Assembly (NCBI RefSeq): GCF_011378905.1
Contig: NZ_WTPY01000012.1
Location: forward strand, 57,115-121,114
Length of the DNA: 64,000 nucleotides
Direction of reading: 5' to 3'
DNA from: Paraglaciecola sp. 20A4
GTDB taxonomy: Bacteria > Pseudomonadota > Gammaproteobacteria > Enterobacterales > Alteromonadaceae
Shown: in pieces, positions 19,297 through 28,447 of the stretch
Layout of the letters: each line of letters begins with the position of its first letter
How positions within the stretch are numbered: the first letter of the stretch is position 1
The notes under the pieces: generated by a model
Seen by the model: the letters and a program-made list of their open reading frames with translations, nothing else
What the model was told of the DNA's origin: nothing
Databases searched by the model: none
Made by a program: the position numbers and the translations under genes

Positions 19297-20436
19297 CTAG
19301 GATAATTTGTTTTTAAAGTCTTCGTATTCGAACTTCCGTATCAATTCAAATTGTCCATTTTTACGTAAAATGCCGATTGAAGGATGTTCTACTCCATTGA
19401 AAAAAGTGGTTTTAACCATGGTGTAATGGATCATATCTTCGAAAATGATCCGTTCACCAATTTGTAGTTCATGGTCGAAGCTATACAAGTCAATGGCGTC
19501 GCCGGTTAAACAAGAGTTGCCTCCAAAACGATAGGTATGGGCGAGTTCGCCTGCTTTGCCTGCTCCTCGCACTTCTGGCCGATAGGGCATTTCAAGTACG
19601 TCTGGCATATGAGCTGTCGCCGACATATCAACAATCGCTATTTTATCTCGATTTTCAACAATATCGATCACTTCACACACTAACGTGCCGGTCTGCCAAG
19701 CGACGGCAGAACCCGGTTCAAGTATGACAGTTAAATGCGGATAACGGGCTTTGAAGGCTTTTAGCGTAGCGATAAGGTGTTCTATATCGTAGCCTTCTTT
19801 TGTCATCAAATGACCACCACCAAAGTTTATCCATTTGATTTGCGAAAAGTATTGACCGAATTTTTCTTCGACAGCCAATATAGTGCGTTCAGTGGCATAA
19901 GAGTCACATTCACATAAATTATGAATATGAAAACCTTCTATATCACTTAGATCAGCCCCCACTAAATCTTTTGCCAATATGCCAAACCGTGATCCCGGAG
20001 CGCTGGGATCGTACAACTCAGTGTCTGCTTCACGATGTTCTGCGTTTAAGCGTATCCCAGGCGAAACATTGGAGCGTAAGATTTGTTGTTTATAGCGCTG
20101 CCATTGGCCGAGACTATTAAAGGAAATATGGTCTACTAGTTTCACTAATTGATCGATATCTTCCGGCTTATAGGCAGGTGAAAACGCATGTACCTGCTTA
20201 CCAATTTCTTCTTTACCTAAGCGAGCTTCCCATACGGCGCTGGCTGTAGAGCCTTGTAAATATTTTTTAACTAAGTCGAATGTGGACCACATGGAAAAAG
20301 CTTTTAAGGCTAAAATAATTTCGACACCACTTTCTTGCTGCACTCGTTGCATAAGCTGCAAGTTTGCTTCTAGCTTGGCTTCTTCACAGACGTAGCAGGG
20401 AGAGGGAATTGCAGGGTTTAACATTGGATCTGTCAC
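19297..20436 (-). CDS. nspC: Carboxynorspermidine/carboxyspermidine decarboxylase
   Basis: PLP enzyme that decarboxylates carboxynorspermidine (or carboxyspermidine), the last step of the alternative polyamine route of Vibrio and related bacteria. 379 residues. The PLP lysine is in IILALKAFSMWS (K45). Family features are INFGGGHLMTKEGYD, VILEPGSAVAWQTG and RFGGNSCLTGDAIDLY. GTG is taken as start because CGGAG lies just upstream; an ATG four codons in is the alternative. It follows the carboxynorspermidine dehydrogenase gene on the same strand. Confidence 0.95.
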   Translation of the reverse strand: MTDPMLNPAIPSPCYVCEEAKLEANLQLMQRVQQESGVEIILALKAFSMWSTFDLVKKYLQGSTASAVWEARLGKEEIGKQVHAFSPAYKPEDIDQLVKLVDHISFNSLGQWQRYKQQILRSNVSPGIRLNAEHREADTELYDPSAPGSRFGILAKDLVGADLSDIEGFHIHNLCECDSYATERTILAVEEKFGQYFSQIKWINFGGGHLMTKEGYDIEHLIATLKAFKARYPHLTVILEPGSAVAWQTGTLVCEVIDIVENRDKIAIVDMSATAHMPDVLEMPYRPEVRGAGKAGELAHTYRFGGNSCLTGDAIDLYSFDHELQIGERIIFEDMIHYTMVKTTFFNGVEHPSIGILRKNGQFELIRKFEYEDFKNKLS

Positions 20437-20460
20437 GGGGGTACTCCGCTGGATAAATAA

Positions 20461-20481
20461 AGGGCCAAATAATTGGCCCCT
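20461..20481 (-). repeat. Intercistronic hairpin between the two norspermidine genes
   Basis: gggccaa (20462-20468) and ttggccc (20473-20479) form a hairpin with a 4-base loop. On the minus strand it is followed by a modest T-rich stretch, so it could partly terminate or stabilise mRNA. Confidence 0.45.
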
Positions 20482-20490
20482 ATGATTTGC

Positions 20491-21693
20491 CTACTTGCTA
20501 AATGGACTTGCGTCGCATTCGATAACATGCCAAGGCAAGCCATGTTGATTTAGCATATCCATAAATGGGTCCGGGTCAAACTGCTCCATGTTCCATACAC
20601 CTGGTTTTTTCCACTTACCGCTTAACATCAATGATGCGCCGATCATTGCAGGTACGCCTGTGGTATAAGAAACGGCTTGGGCACCAACTTCGGCAAAACA
20701 TGCAGCGTGTTCACAGTTATTGTAGATAAAAATGGTTTTTTCTTTACCGTCTTTTAAGCCTGTGATGTAAGTACCAATGCAGGTCATACCCGTGTAGCCA
20801 TCAGCTAATGAACCTGGATTAGGCAGTACAGCTTTTAAGAACTCTAAAGGTATAATTTGCTGACCTTGGAAATCGATTGGCTCGATACTTGTCATGCCAA
20901 TCCCTTCAAGTACTTTAAGGTGCGTTAAGTATGCATCGCCGAACGTCATCCAGAAGCGCGCACGCTTCAATGTAGGGAAGTGCTTAACGATTGACTCGAG
21001 TTCTTCATGGAACATCAAGTAAGACGCTCTTACACCAATATTTTGATAGTCTAAATCTTCACGAACGCTTAATGGATCGGTTTCTTTCCATTCGCCATCT
21101 TCAAAGAAACGTCCACGTTGTGTTATTTCACGAATATTGATTTCTGGATTGAAGTTAGTCGCGAAGGCTTGGCCATGGTCACCGCCGTTACAATCAACAA
21201 TATCCAAATAATGAATTTCATCGAAATAATGCTTGGCTGCATAAGCCGTGTAAACATTGGTTACACCGGGATCAAATCCGCTACCTAGTAACGCCATAAG
21301 ACCGGCTCTTTCGAATTTTTCTTGATAGGCCCATTGCCACGAGTACTCAAATTTAGCCACATCTTTTGGCTCGTAATTAGCCGTGTCCATATAGTGCACA
21401 CCTGTTTCTAAACAGGCGTCCATGATGGCTAAATCTTGATAGGGTAAAGCCAAGTTTATAACTAGATCAGGTTTGACTTGGTTAATAACTTTAACCACTT
21501 CGCTTGCATGATCTGCATCTACGGCAAATACACCTTTAACGCGGTCGACGCCGACTTCTTGTTGCAAGGCCTCGCATTTAGAAACGGTGCGGCTAGCAAG
21601 ATAAATTTCGTCAAACAGCTCAGGTAAACGAGCACATTTTTTGATGGTCACAGCAGCCACGCCGCCAGCGCCAATAATCAGAACACGAGACAT
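20491..21693 (-). CDS. Carboxynorspermidine dehydrogenase (saccharopine dehydrogenase family)
   Basis: Reductively condenses aspartate beta-semialdehyde with a diamine to give carboxynorspermidine or carboxyspermidine, using NADPH; the product feeds NspC. The Rossmann motif VLIIGAGGVAAVT is at the N-terminus. The saccharopine-dehydrogenase fold continues through DLVINLALPYQDLAIMDACL and MALLGSGFDPGVTNVY. Start chosen at the second ATG (MSRVLIIG), because AAGGG lies 8 bases before it; an upstream ATG would add ten unlikely residues. 400 residues. Operon with nspC 54 bases downstream. Confidence 0.92.
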   Translation of the reverse strand: MSRVLIIGAGGVAAVTIKKCARLPELFDEIYLASRTVSKCEALQQEVGVDRVKGVFAVDADHASEVVKVINQVKPDLVINLALPYQDLAIMDACLETGVHYMDTANYEPKDVAKFEYSWQWAYQEKFERAGLMALLGSGFDPGVTNVYTAYAAKHYFDEIHYLDIVDCNGGDHGQAFATNFNPEINIREITQRGRFFEDGEWKETDPLSVREDLDYQNIGVRASYLMFHEELESIVKHFPTLKRARFWMTFGDAYLTHLKVLEGIGMTSIEPIDFQGQQIIPLEFLKAVLPNPGSLADGYTGMTCIGTYITGLKDGKEKTIFIYNNCEHAACFAEVGAQAVSYTTGVPAMIGASLMLSGKWKKPGVWNMEQFDPDPFMDMLNQHGLPWHVIECDASPFSK

Positions 21694-21828
21694 AGGGAAA
21701 CCCTTATTAGTAACAAGATTCATTAAAACGCGAATGCTATCACCTAATGATGGGATGTAAACAAATGGCCGTTAAAAAACTTAACTGGTGGCGATATATT
21801 TAGATAGTTACGATGTTAATTTAAGATT

Positions 21829-21843
21829 AAATGAGAATCAATC
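21829..21843. promoter_or_regulatory. Fur-box-like sequence
   Basis: aaatgagaatcaatc matches about 12 of 15 central positions of the classical Fur box and lies between the divergent dehydrogenase and DUF2061 starts. Weak evidence: one match, no second site checked. Confidence 0.3.
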
Positions 21844-21939
21844 TTATTTGTAGATTAACCCGATTGATTAGTTTCATTGGCTCGATTAACAAGCAAGGAA
21901 TATTCTTTATCCATTAACTTATTTTGTGTCGGAACATTT

Positions 21940-22173
21940 ATGAAAACTATTACGTTTGCTATCACCCATTTTACCGTGGCGTTCAGTGTGGCTTACCTCT
22001 TAACGGGCAGCTTTATCGTGGGGGGCTTAATAGCCTTGGTCGAGCCGGCAGTAAATACAGTGGCTTATATGATCCATGAACGGATTTGGGAAAATAAGCG
22101 CCTGCGAGAAGAAGGGGTAGAGGGAGGACATATTAATAAACGTTTGGTCACTCATTTTGGGCATAGTCACTAA
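21940..22173 (+). CDS. DUF2061 small membrane protein
   Basis: A 77-residue inner-membrane protein with two hydrophobic helices (AITHFTVAFSVAYLLTGSFI and GGLIALVEPAVNTVAYMI), then a charged tail ending HFGHSH. The pattern THFTVAFSVAYLLTG and the VEPxxNTxxYxxHExxW-like motif are those of DUF2061. ATG at 21940 is preferred over an upstream TTG, which would add a non-conserved leader. Function unknown. Confidence 0.8.
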   Translation: MKTITFAITHFTVAFSVAYLLTGSFIVGGLIALVEPAVNTVAYMIHERIWENKRLREEGVEGGHINKRLVTHFGHSH

Positions 22174-22508
22174 TACAGGCTGGCGCATATTTGATATTTT
22201 TATTATTGAAACGTGGGATCAAAAAAGCGCCTTACCCGGACAAGAATAAGACGCTTTCGTTTGAAGAGCTTTAAATCGCTCGATACTGCTATTTTTATTA
22301 TAGTTATTATTTTTGTTCCCGCGTTAGGTGATCTGGACACCTAACACAATTGACTATATGCAACACATAGGCCAACTATTAAAATATAGTTATTTCAATG
22401 GGTTAGCTTTCTTTAACCCAAACAGTCAGTGTTGGGGCTACGGATAAAATGTTTAAATTAGTGCAATAAGCACCAAATAAGTGAAGAAATTCAACCGTTT
22501 ACAATATT
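22174..22508. other. Intergenic region with two stem-loops
   Basis: 335 bases between the DUF2061 gene and the convergent NadR-like kinase. An imperfect stem near 22224-22255 (agcgccttac / aataagacgct with G-T pairs) may end the DUF2061 transcript. A perfect 8-base stem, gttaggtg / cacctaac, is at 22323-22330 and 22338-22345 but lacks a T-run. No gene seen. Confidence 0.4.
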
Positions 22509-23096
22509 TTAACAGACCGCTGAAGTCATTTTTCTTGGGCTTGGCTTAAGATATTTGAGTGCGCGCATTACTTCAGTTACTCGGGATTCAACTGTGCCAC
22601 TTACCTTTATGAAGTGGATGCCATGGGTGACCAAGTACTGCTCAAGAAAGTGTTGAAACTCACTGCGATTAGCATCGCCAGAGCGCTCCCAAGTATCGTC
22701 ATAAGGAATATCATTATCGCAAAGCACGACAAGGTCATAACGTTGCCAGCTAGCGTGTGCTAATTTTGTTAGTTCGGGTAAGGGGGTGGTGTGATAATGA
22801 CAAGCGAAATGCCATGTTGTAAAGGCATTGGTATCACAGAATAAGTAGCGCTGAGCTTTTTGCTCCGCTTCGTCTTCCCATTGATTTTGGATTTGAGCGA
22901 TATGTAGTAACTGCTCTGGACTGAGGCGACGATCTACTTGATGTTCAATCCAATATTCTCGACCATATTCGGCAACTGATAACGTATTCAAGCGATGAGC
23001 GAGGGCTTCGCTTAAGGTTGATTTTCCGGTGGACGGCGCCCCTAAAAACACTATTTTTTGGATCATGCTGTTACTCTGCTCGTTATTTCGAGTCAT
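22509..23096 (-). CDS. NadR-like nicotinamide riboside kinase domain protein
   Basis: A 195-residue P-loop kinase resembling the C-terminal ribosylnicotinamide kinase domain of NadR, without the helix-turn-helix and NMN adenylyltransferase parts. The Walker A motif is FLGAPSTGKSTLSEAL; EYGREYWIEHQ and CDTNAFTTWHFA follow as in NadR. It should phosphorylate nicotinamide riboside brought in by PnuC, encoded 21 bases upstream. The true start may be the ATG at residue 11. Confidence 0.87.
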   Translation of the reverse strand: MTRNNEQSNSMIQKIVFLGAPSTGKSTLSEALAHRLNTLSVAEYGREYWIEHQVDRRLSPEQLLHIAQIQNQWEDEAEQKAQRYLFCDTNAFTTWHFACHYHTTPLPELTKLAHASWQRYDLVVLCDNDIPYDDTWERSGDANRSEFQHFLEQYLVTHGIHFIKVSGTVESRVTEVMRALKYLKPSPRKMTSAVC

Positions 23097-23117
23097 GGCG
23101 TGGGGTTACGGTACGTG

Positions 23118-23756
23118 TTAACTGACTGCATTATCTGAATGTGATAATGCATGGGTATTATTATTGCGGCGAAATTCTTTAATCCAAGTGTACTGCCCAA
23201 CTAGTGCCATAATCAAAAAGCTGAAGTATAAGGCCGATGTGGGATACAGCCCTTTTTGCCAGTAAATACCAATGGCGACCACATCGACGATAATCCACAG
23301 ACTCCAATTATAGAGTTTGCGGTGGGTAAGTAACCACTGAGCAACCAGACTAGCGCATGTGGTAAAGGCATCTGCATAGGGGAAACTGGCATCAGTTTGA
23401 CTTGACATCAGATTACCTAATACGCTCGCACTGACAATAATGAGTACACCGTAGCCTGCATACTCAAATGCACTGCCTGATACGGGAGATATGCGACCTT
23501 GCTGGTTCTGACTTTTGCTCCACATATACCAGCCATAAATTTGAAAACCGATATACACGATATGCAAACCCATATCGGAATAAAGTTTTACATCGAAGAA
23601 AATCCAACTGTAAATACTGACTTGGATCAGCCCAAAGAAGAAGCTCCAACGGCTGCGTCTAATTAACAAAAATACACATAGAAAACCTGCAGTAGTGGCC
23701 ACCCATTCTACAGCTGATGCACCGGCGAAGCCTGCTAGCCATTCTATCCAGTTCAT
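23118..23756 (-). CDS. pnuC: Nicotinamide riboside transporter PnuC
   Basis: Inner-membrane facilitator for nicotinamide riboside, 212 residues with about seven helices. Conserved aromatic motifs of the family are visible: QIYGWYMWSK and LYNWSLWIIVDVVAIGIYW. Its ATG overlaps the stop of the Kelch lipoprotein gene (ATGA), and the kinase gene follows closely, giving a three-gene NAD salvage operon. Confidence 0.93.
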   Translation of the reverse strand: MNWIEWLAGFAGASAVEWVATTAGFLCVFLLIRRSRWSFFFGLIQVSIYSWIFFDVKLYSDMGLHIVYIGFQIYGWYMWSKSQNQQGRISPVSGSAFEYAGYGVLIIVSASVLGNLMSSQTDASFPYADAFTTCASLVAQWLLTHRKLYNWSLWIIVDVVAIGIYWQKGLYPTSALYFSFLIMALVGQYTWIKEFRRNNNTHALSHSDNAVS

Positions 23757-24841
23757 GGGTGAAGTACCTGTATTTGATTCATAAATGAATTGCCTTTACC
23801 ACCGTTTCCACCGATTACGAACAAGGTCTTGCCTATTGCATTGGCACTAGTATAGAGCGCAGGCTGATAATCAATATCAGCCCCATGCCATGTATCTGAT
23901 GGTAATGTTAGCGTGTATGCACGTTGTAACTGGTCTTCATTGGCGAATAGCCATACGTTATTATTGGTAATAACAGCGCTGTGGGCGCTAATGGGATGGG
24001 GCAAATTAGGCATGCTGTGCCATTGATTAGTGGCAATGTCATAGCGTTCGACACTCGCCAAATCATTTAGATTTCGTTCACCACCAATAGCATAAATGAC
24101 TTGGTCAGTTGCTACGACAACGGTAGATTTTGCGCTGGGCATATTGGCTAGTTTTTGCCAAATATGGCGTGTTATATCATAACGCCACAGGGATGCACTG
24201 GGTATGAACTTATAGCCATTGCTGGCTTCATAAGATGCACCGCCAACTAGATAAATATAACCATTAATGTATACCGCTTTGTTGTTTCTCAACGGTTCAG
24301 GTATATCACCTAAAATAGTGACTTCGTGAGTTAATGTATTAAACACCTCAATGCGTGGCTCGACTCGCACGTCGTCAGTTTCATGGCCAATACCGCCAAT
24401 AAGGTAAATAGAATGCTGTTGGTCAAATACGGCTGAAAAGTAGCCTCTGGGTAATACTTTATTGGCTAAAACGGTAACTTGAGCTGTTAACGGATCGATA
24501 ATCTCTACGTCAGTGAGGTAACCTTGTTTACCGTACCCAGAAAATACATAAAGTAACTTATTATCGGTGGCAGATGAGTGGGCAAAACGCGCTGTTCTCA
24601 AACTAAGTGCTGGCTGAATTATCTGGTTCTCTACTTGAGTATTAATATTTTCTAGCGCAGCGTCATCAACGGCACTGACTTGATAAGAGTCATTAGCATC
24701 ATCTGGCGATGTATTAGACGTCGTTTCAGGTGTGTATTTAATCGCATCACTTGCAGATGAAGTGGCGGGTAAAGCTGATGCACAACCACCTAAAATAATA
24801 GCCAAACTTAATAACAACGCATATCGAGTGTTAAACAACAT
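23753..24841 (-). CDS. Kelch-repeat lipoprotein in the NAD salvage operon
   Basis: An envelope protein of about 362 residues. The signal peptide ends in a lipobox, ILGGC, so it is lipidated. After a disordered serine/threonine/aspartate-rich linker, five or so Kelch repeats form a beta-propeller; typical pieces are IYLIGGIGHE, IYLVGGASYE, IYAIGGERN and LFVIGGNGG. The start is set at ATG 24841; a TTG three codons earlier is possible. It is first in the operon and overlaps pnuC by 4 bases. A role in binding or trapping a nucleoside outside the membrane is inferred only from context. Confidence 0.85.
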   Translation of the reverse strand: MLFNTRYALLLSLAIILGGCASALPATSSASDAIKYTPETTSNTSPDDANDSYQVSAVDDAALENINTQVENQIIQPALSLRTARFAHSSATDNKLLYVFSGYGKQGYLTDVEIIDPLTAQVTVLANKVLPRGYFSAVFDQQHSIYLIGGIGHETDDVRVEPRIEVFNTLTHEVTILGDIPEPLRNNKAVYINGYIYLVGGASYEASNGYKFIPSASLWRYDITRHIWQKLANMPSAKSTVVVATDQVIYAIGGERNLNDLASVERYDIATNQWHSMPNLPHPISAHSAVITNNNVWLFANEDQLQRAYTLTLPSDTWHGADIDYQPALYTSANAIGKTLFVIGGNGGKGNSFMNQIQVLHP

Positions 24842-24969
24842 ATTAGCCAATTGGGATGAGTGAATGGTAAGGGGCGGGAATATACCATCACCATTGGGAA
24901 ATGTAATCTCTACTTGTCACGCAAAATCGCGCAGCAATAAAGTAGATTTTGTTACATATGCCCGCATAT

Positions 24970-25908
24970 TTATTGGCGAGCGCCTTGCAATCCTCCTGTA
25001 TGTAGCAGCAAAATTTTGCTGCCTTTTGGCAATGTACCTTGAGCGATTAACTCTTTTGCAGCCCAGAATAGCTTGCCGCTATAAACAGGTTCTATAGGAA
25101 TTGATAACTCTCGATTAACGCTATGACAAAAAGCCTTAAGCTCTGGAGTAGATTTAGCGTAACCATTAAAATGAAATCGATGATCTATATCCCACGTTGG
25201 CAGTAATTTTACTGAATGGTGGTGAGTTTGGAGTAAATTATTGACGAGTTCTTCTAAGTAGCCTTGACCTTTCAAGACGCCTATTCCGATAATATTGGCT
25301 TGCTTAGCGGTTGGTTGCATAAAGGTACCATGTACCAAACCTGCCAAGGTCCCGCCACTGCCTACTGGAGCCAGAATATAATCATAGTTTTGCGTCAGTT
25401 CATTAATAATGTCCGCTACGCCCTCTAACGCAAACTGTGACGACCCTCCCTCCGGAACAACCAATGCCTTAGGAAAGCGGCGTAATAAGGATGCTAAATA
25501 ATCAGCTTGGTCCCGTTGCTGGTATATTTTACGATCGACATATTCGATATTCACTTGCCAGTTTGCTAAATCTTGTAGCATCGGTGTTGGGTTTAACTGA
25601 TAGTGACCACGTACTATCGTGGTAAGTATTATATTTAAATGCTTACAGATGTAAGCTAGGGCGTGAAGGTGATTAGAGTAACCACCACCGAAGCTTACAA
25701 CGTGTCGAATATTATTATCTAACATATGTTTAATTGAGTAGCGTAGTTTGCGCAACTTGTTACCTGAAACAATCGGGTGGATCAGATCGTCTCGTTTAAC
25801 CCATATCTGGTATTGCTCGGCATTCAGCCATGCAGGCGCTATCTGCTGTTCGGGGGAAGGAAGAGTAAAATTTTGCGAAATAGACTGTACTCGGGGATCG
25901 TCTGTCAC
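24970..25908 (-). CDS. PLP enzyme, ACC deaminase/D-cysteine desulfhydrase family
   Basis: PLP-dependent fold-type II enzyme. The PLP lysine lies in VSGNKLRKLRY, followed by SFGGGYSNHLHALA, the phosphate-binding loop APVGSGGTLAGL and the C-terminal HTGG. The family includes D-cysteine desulfhydrase and 1-aminocyclopropane-1-carboxylate deaminase; sequence alone does not separate them. The frame stays open back to 26025, but that would overlap the upstream cyclase by 80 bases. The start is therefore put at GTG 25908; TTG 25929 is an alternative. Likely co-transcribed with the diguanylate cyclase. Confidence 0.82.
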   Translation of the reverse strand: MTDDPRVQSISQNFTLPSPEQQIAPAWLNAEQYQIWVKRDDLIHPIVSGNKLRKLRYSIKHMLDNNIRHVVSFGGGYSNHLHALAYICKHLNIILTTIVRGHYQLNPTPMLQDLANWQVNIEYVDRKIYQQRDQADYLASLLRRFPKALVVPEGGSSQFALEGVADIINELTQNYDYILAPVGSGGTLAGLVHGTFMQPTAKQANIIGIGVLKGQGYLEELVNNLLQTHHHSVKLLPTWDIDHRFHFNGYAKSTPELKAFCHSVNRELSIPIEPVYSGKLFWAAKELIAQGTLPKGSKILLLHTGGLQGARQ

Positions 25909-25945
25909 GTGGTAGAAATGCCCATGCAAAAATAGCAGTGTAACC

Positions 25946-27022
25946 TTATTGCTTTGGACTGAATAGAATAGCTCGGTTTCGTCCCTGCGCTTTAGCTTGA
26001 TATAAGGCTTTGTCGGCTTGTTCAATTAAATCATTGGATTTTTGCTTCGGCTCAGGTACGACTGTTGAAATACCAATGCTAACAGTTACCGGTATTTCAA
26101 CGTTGTTGTGAACGAACTTATGCTGATCTACTGAGTGCATAATATGGCTAGCCATAAGTTGGCTTTGGGCTGCGCTGCAACCAGAAATAAGCACCGCGAA
26201 CTCTTCGCCACCGTATCGCGCCGTAATATCTGTTGCACGATTAACTGAAGTACTTATGGCATGGGCGAGATTAACCAAGCAAGCATCCCCCGCTAAGTGA
26301 CCGTATGTATCATTTACTGCTTTAAAGTGATCTACATCGATAAGCAGCAGTGCTACTTCGACTTTGTGACGTATCGCATACTGCCATTGATTTTCAAAGT
26401 ATTGATTGAAATAGCCTCGATTATATATACCGGTTAAGGCGTCCGTCTGGCTCAGCGTTTCGAGCGTTCTTCGTTGTGCTTCTAACTCTATTTCAATTTG
26501 AAAAGCACGCATATACTCTCTGTTTGCTCGTATACCCATGCCTGAAATATACAAGGTAAATACCAGCATCATGGTTGCAAACGGTATATAACCGTCGGTG
26601 AAAAAACCTGTCACCATCGCCGGCAGCATAAGTATTGCTAAGTTGATAAGACCTAGTTTTATTCTGGGACTCAAAGCGAACAGTGCACTACTGGCTATTC
26701 CTGCAAGGGCAAGCATTGAGACATGTATCAGGGGCTGGAAGCGTGCATCAAATATCGCCAACATAAACACGGAACCTAAGATGGCTGCTTGAGTGAGGGA
26801 AAGAGTCGAAAATATTGCAAACCATAATCGGCTGGAGTACGCATAAATAGTGGGTGAGTAAAGGTAATGAACAACCCGCAGCAAACTGATAAGAAACATG
26901 CTACCGGCAAGAAAGTAGGCTAGTTCAGGCTGCATGGTATGGAAATGTAGCGGCCAAAAAATTACCGGTAAAACGAAGCTATAAACAGCTATCCCCGCCA
27001 GTGAGCGACGGAGTAAATCCAT
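25946..27022 (-). CDS. Membrane diguanylate cyclase (GGDEF)
   Basis: Makes cyclic di-GMP from two GTP. 358 residues: five or six hydrophobic helices (about 1-165) anchor it in the inner membrane, a short coiled coil (EIELEAQRRTLETLSQ) links to the GGDEF domain. The active site is ARYGGEEFAVL, and an RxxD inhibitory site (RATD) lies five residues before it, so product inhibition is expected. The downstream PLP enzyme gene begins at or near its stop. Confidence 0.93.
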   Translation of the reverse strand: MDLLRRSLAGIAVYSFVLPVIFWPLHFHTMQPELAYFLAGSMFLISLLRVVHYLYSPTIYAYSSRLWFAIFSTLSLTQAAILGSVFMLAIFDARFQPLIHVSMLALAGIASSALFALSPRIKLGLINLAILMLPAMVTGFFTDGYIPFATMMLVFTLYISGMGIRANREYMRAFQIEIELEAQRRTLETLSQTDALTGIYNRGYFNQYFENQWQYAIRHKVEVALLLIDVDHFKAVNDTYGHLAGDACLVNLAHAISTSVNRATDITARYGGEEFAVLISGCSAAQSQLMASHIMHSVDQHKFVHNNVEIPVTVSIGISTVVPEPKQKSNDLIEQADKALYQAKAQGRNRAILFSPKQ

Positions 27023-27088
27023 ATCGATACGTTTTTCTATACTTGAAGCTTGAATGATTTTCTACTCCTTTTCGGTAATTCTGCGCGA

Positions 27089-27838
27089 CTAATGTTTGGT
27101 CAACATAAAACCAATTAAACCCAGAGCAAAGCCAAAAACACCACCCATGGGTGGAAACCAATGTTTATCTAGTTTCGCTTGTGGAGCGATGTCTTGAAAA
27201 ATAGAATATAAAATTCCCCCTGAGGCAAACAGCATAATTGCAGATACATAATCAGGCGACTCGGCTAACCAAAAATAGCCACTTAACCCCGCAGCCGGGC
27301 CAAACAGTGATAATAAGCAAAAAATGGTAAGCAGACGATTAGCGCTAAATTTTTTTCCTGAACGCATTTCACGATATGCATTAAATCCTTCCGGGAAATT
27401 CTGCAGCGCGATTAAGATTGCGAGAAAATAAGCATTACTTTTACCAGTGGCAAATGCCGCTCCCAGTGCCACCGATTCAGGAATAAAGTCCGCTAGCATG
27501 GCGGCTAACTGGCTTGCAGGTGTATTAATTTTAACCAGTAAAATATCAATAGCCATAAAACTAAGGCTACCGCCAATAAAAAAGAGAAGACCTGCCGTAA
27601 GAGATAGGTTAGCCATTCCCTCGGGTACTAATACCAGCGCGACTGCAGATAATAAAGCACCGCCGCCAAAAGCGATAACAAGATGACGGAATTCGGCTTC
27701 GAACCAATCCGACTGAAAATGTTCAATACGGGCAATAAACGCCCCCATTGGCATCGCCAAACCAGCGAGCAGGGCAAAAATGATCACTAACCATACGTTA
27801 TCCATAAATTCCCGTGAAGCATTTAGAGACATTAACAT
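27089..27838 (-). CDS. ZIP-family metal transporter
   Basis: Inner-membrane protein of 249 residues with about eight helices and a ZIP pattern: GGGALLSAVALVLVPEGM, MLADFIPESVALGAAFATG and LIALQNFPEGFNAYREM. Helix 5 keeps QNFPEG, but helix 4 has DFIPES where metal-binding ZIPs usually have HNIPEG, so metal choice may differ. It follows the cyclase on the same strand with a gap of about 66 bases. Confidence 0.85.
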   Translation of the reverse strand: MLMSLNASREFMDNVWLVIIFALLAGLAMPMGAFIARIEHFQSDWFEAEFRHLVIAFGGGALLSAVALVLVPEGMANLSLTAGLLFFIGGSLSFMAIDILLVKINTPASQLAAMLADFIPESVALGAAFATGKSNAYFLAILIALQNFPEGFNAYREMRSGKKFSANRLLTIFCLLSLFGPAAGLSGYFWLAESPDYVSAIMLFASGGILYSIFQDIAPQAKLDKHWFPPMGGVFGFALGLIGFMLTKH

Positions 27839-28040
27839 GCTCGTTTAGGTTAAGTGTTATTCTATAAAAATCAATGTATTAAATTACTTTTATGATGCTA
27901 ATTGGCGGGACAGTGTATTAACAACTCAGGTTCATTTGCTGGTGTTCCAAATGAATTAGCACTAGCAGCAAGGTTTAGGGAATAGTTTAAAAGTCGTGCT
28001 AAAGTCGGCATATCGATAGTGTATTTGCGGCAATAATATA

Positions 28041-28430
28041 ATGACGACAATATTAGTGTGTTTACTGATTGCAACCCTGATGCCCATTTTGGCAAAAGTA
28101 CCGCTTAGCATTACCATGAATAAAGAGCAAGGCGGCTACAACAATCGCCACCCTAGAGAGCAGCAAAAAAACTTAACCGGATTTGGAGCAAGAGCAGCTG
28201 CGGCCCACGCTAACTGTTTTGAGGCTCTGATTCTATTTGTGCCGGGTGCGTTGGCGGTAATCGCTATGCAATCTGTTGGGCATCTAGCCGAATATAGCGC
28301 AATCGTGTTTATTGCCGCGCGAATTGGCTATTTATTTGCGTACTGGTTAAATGTGCACCTGGTGCGTAGCATTTTATGGGCAATTGGCTATATTGCCTCA
28401 TTGACCCTTATTTGGTTAGCCATACCTTAA
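28041..28430 (+). CDS. MAPEG family membrane protein
   Basis: A 129-residue inner-membrane protein with four helices. Signatures of the membrane-associated eicosanoid/glutathione family are visible: NRHPREQQKNLTGFGARAAA, AHANCFEALILFVPGALAV, and the YSAIVFIAARIGYLFAYWLN stretch. Enzymatic activity in bacteria is mostly untested. The MscS gene follows after 17 bases, probably in one operon. Confidence 0.9.
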   Translation: MTTILVCLLIATLMPILAKVPLSITMNKEQGGYNNRHPREQQKNLTGFGARAAAAHANCFEALILFVPGALAVIAMQSVGHLAEYSAIVFIAARIGYLFAYWLNVHLVRSILWAIGYIASLTLIWLAIP

Positions 28431-28447
28431 CCGCTTAGAGAATAAAC

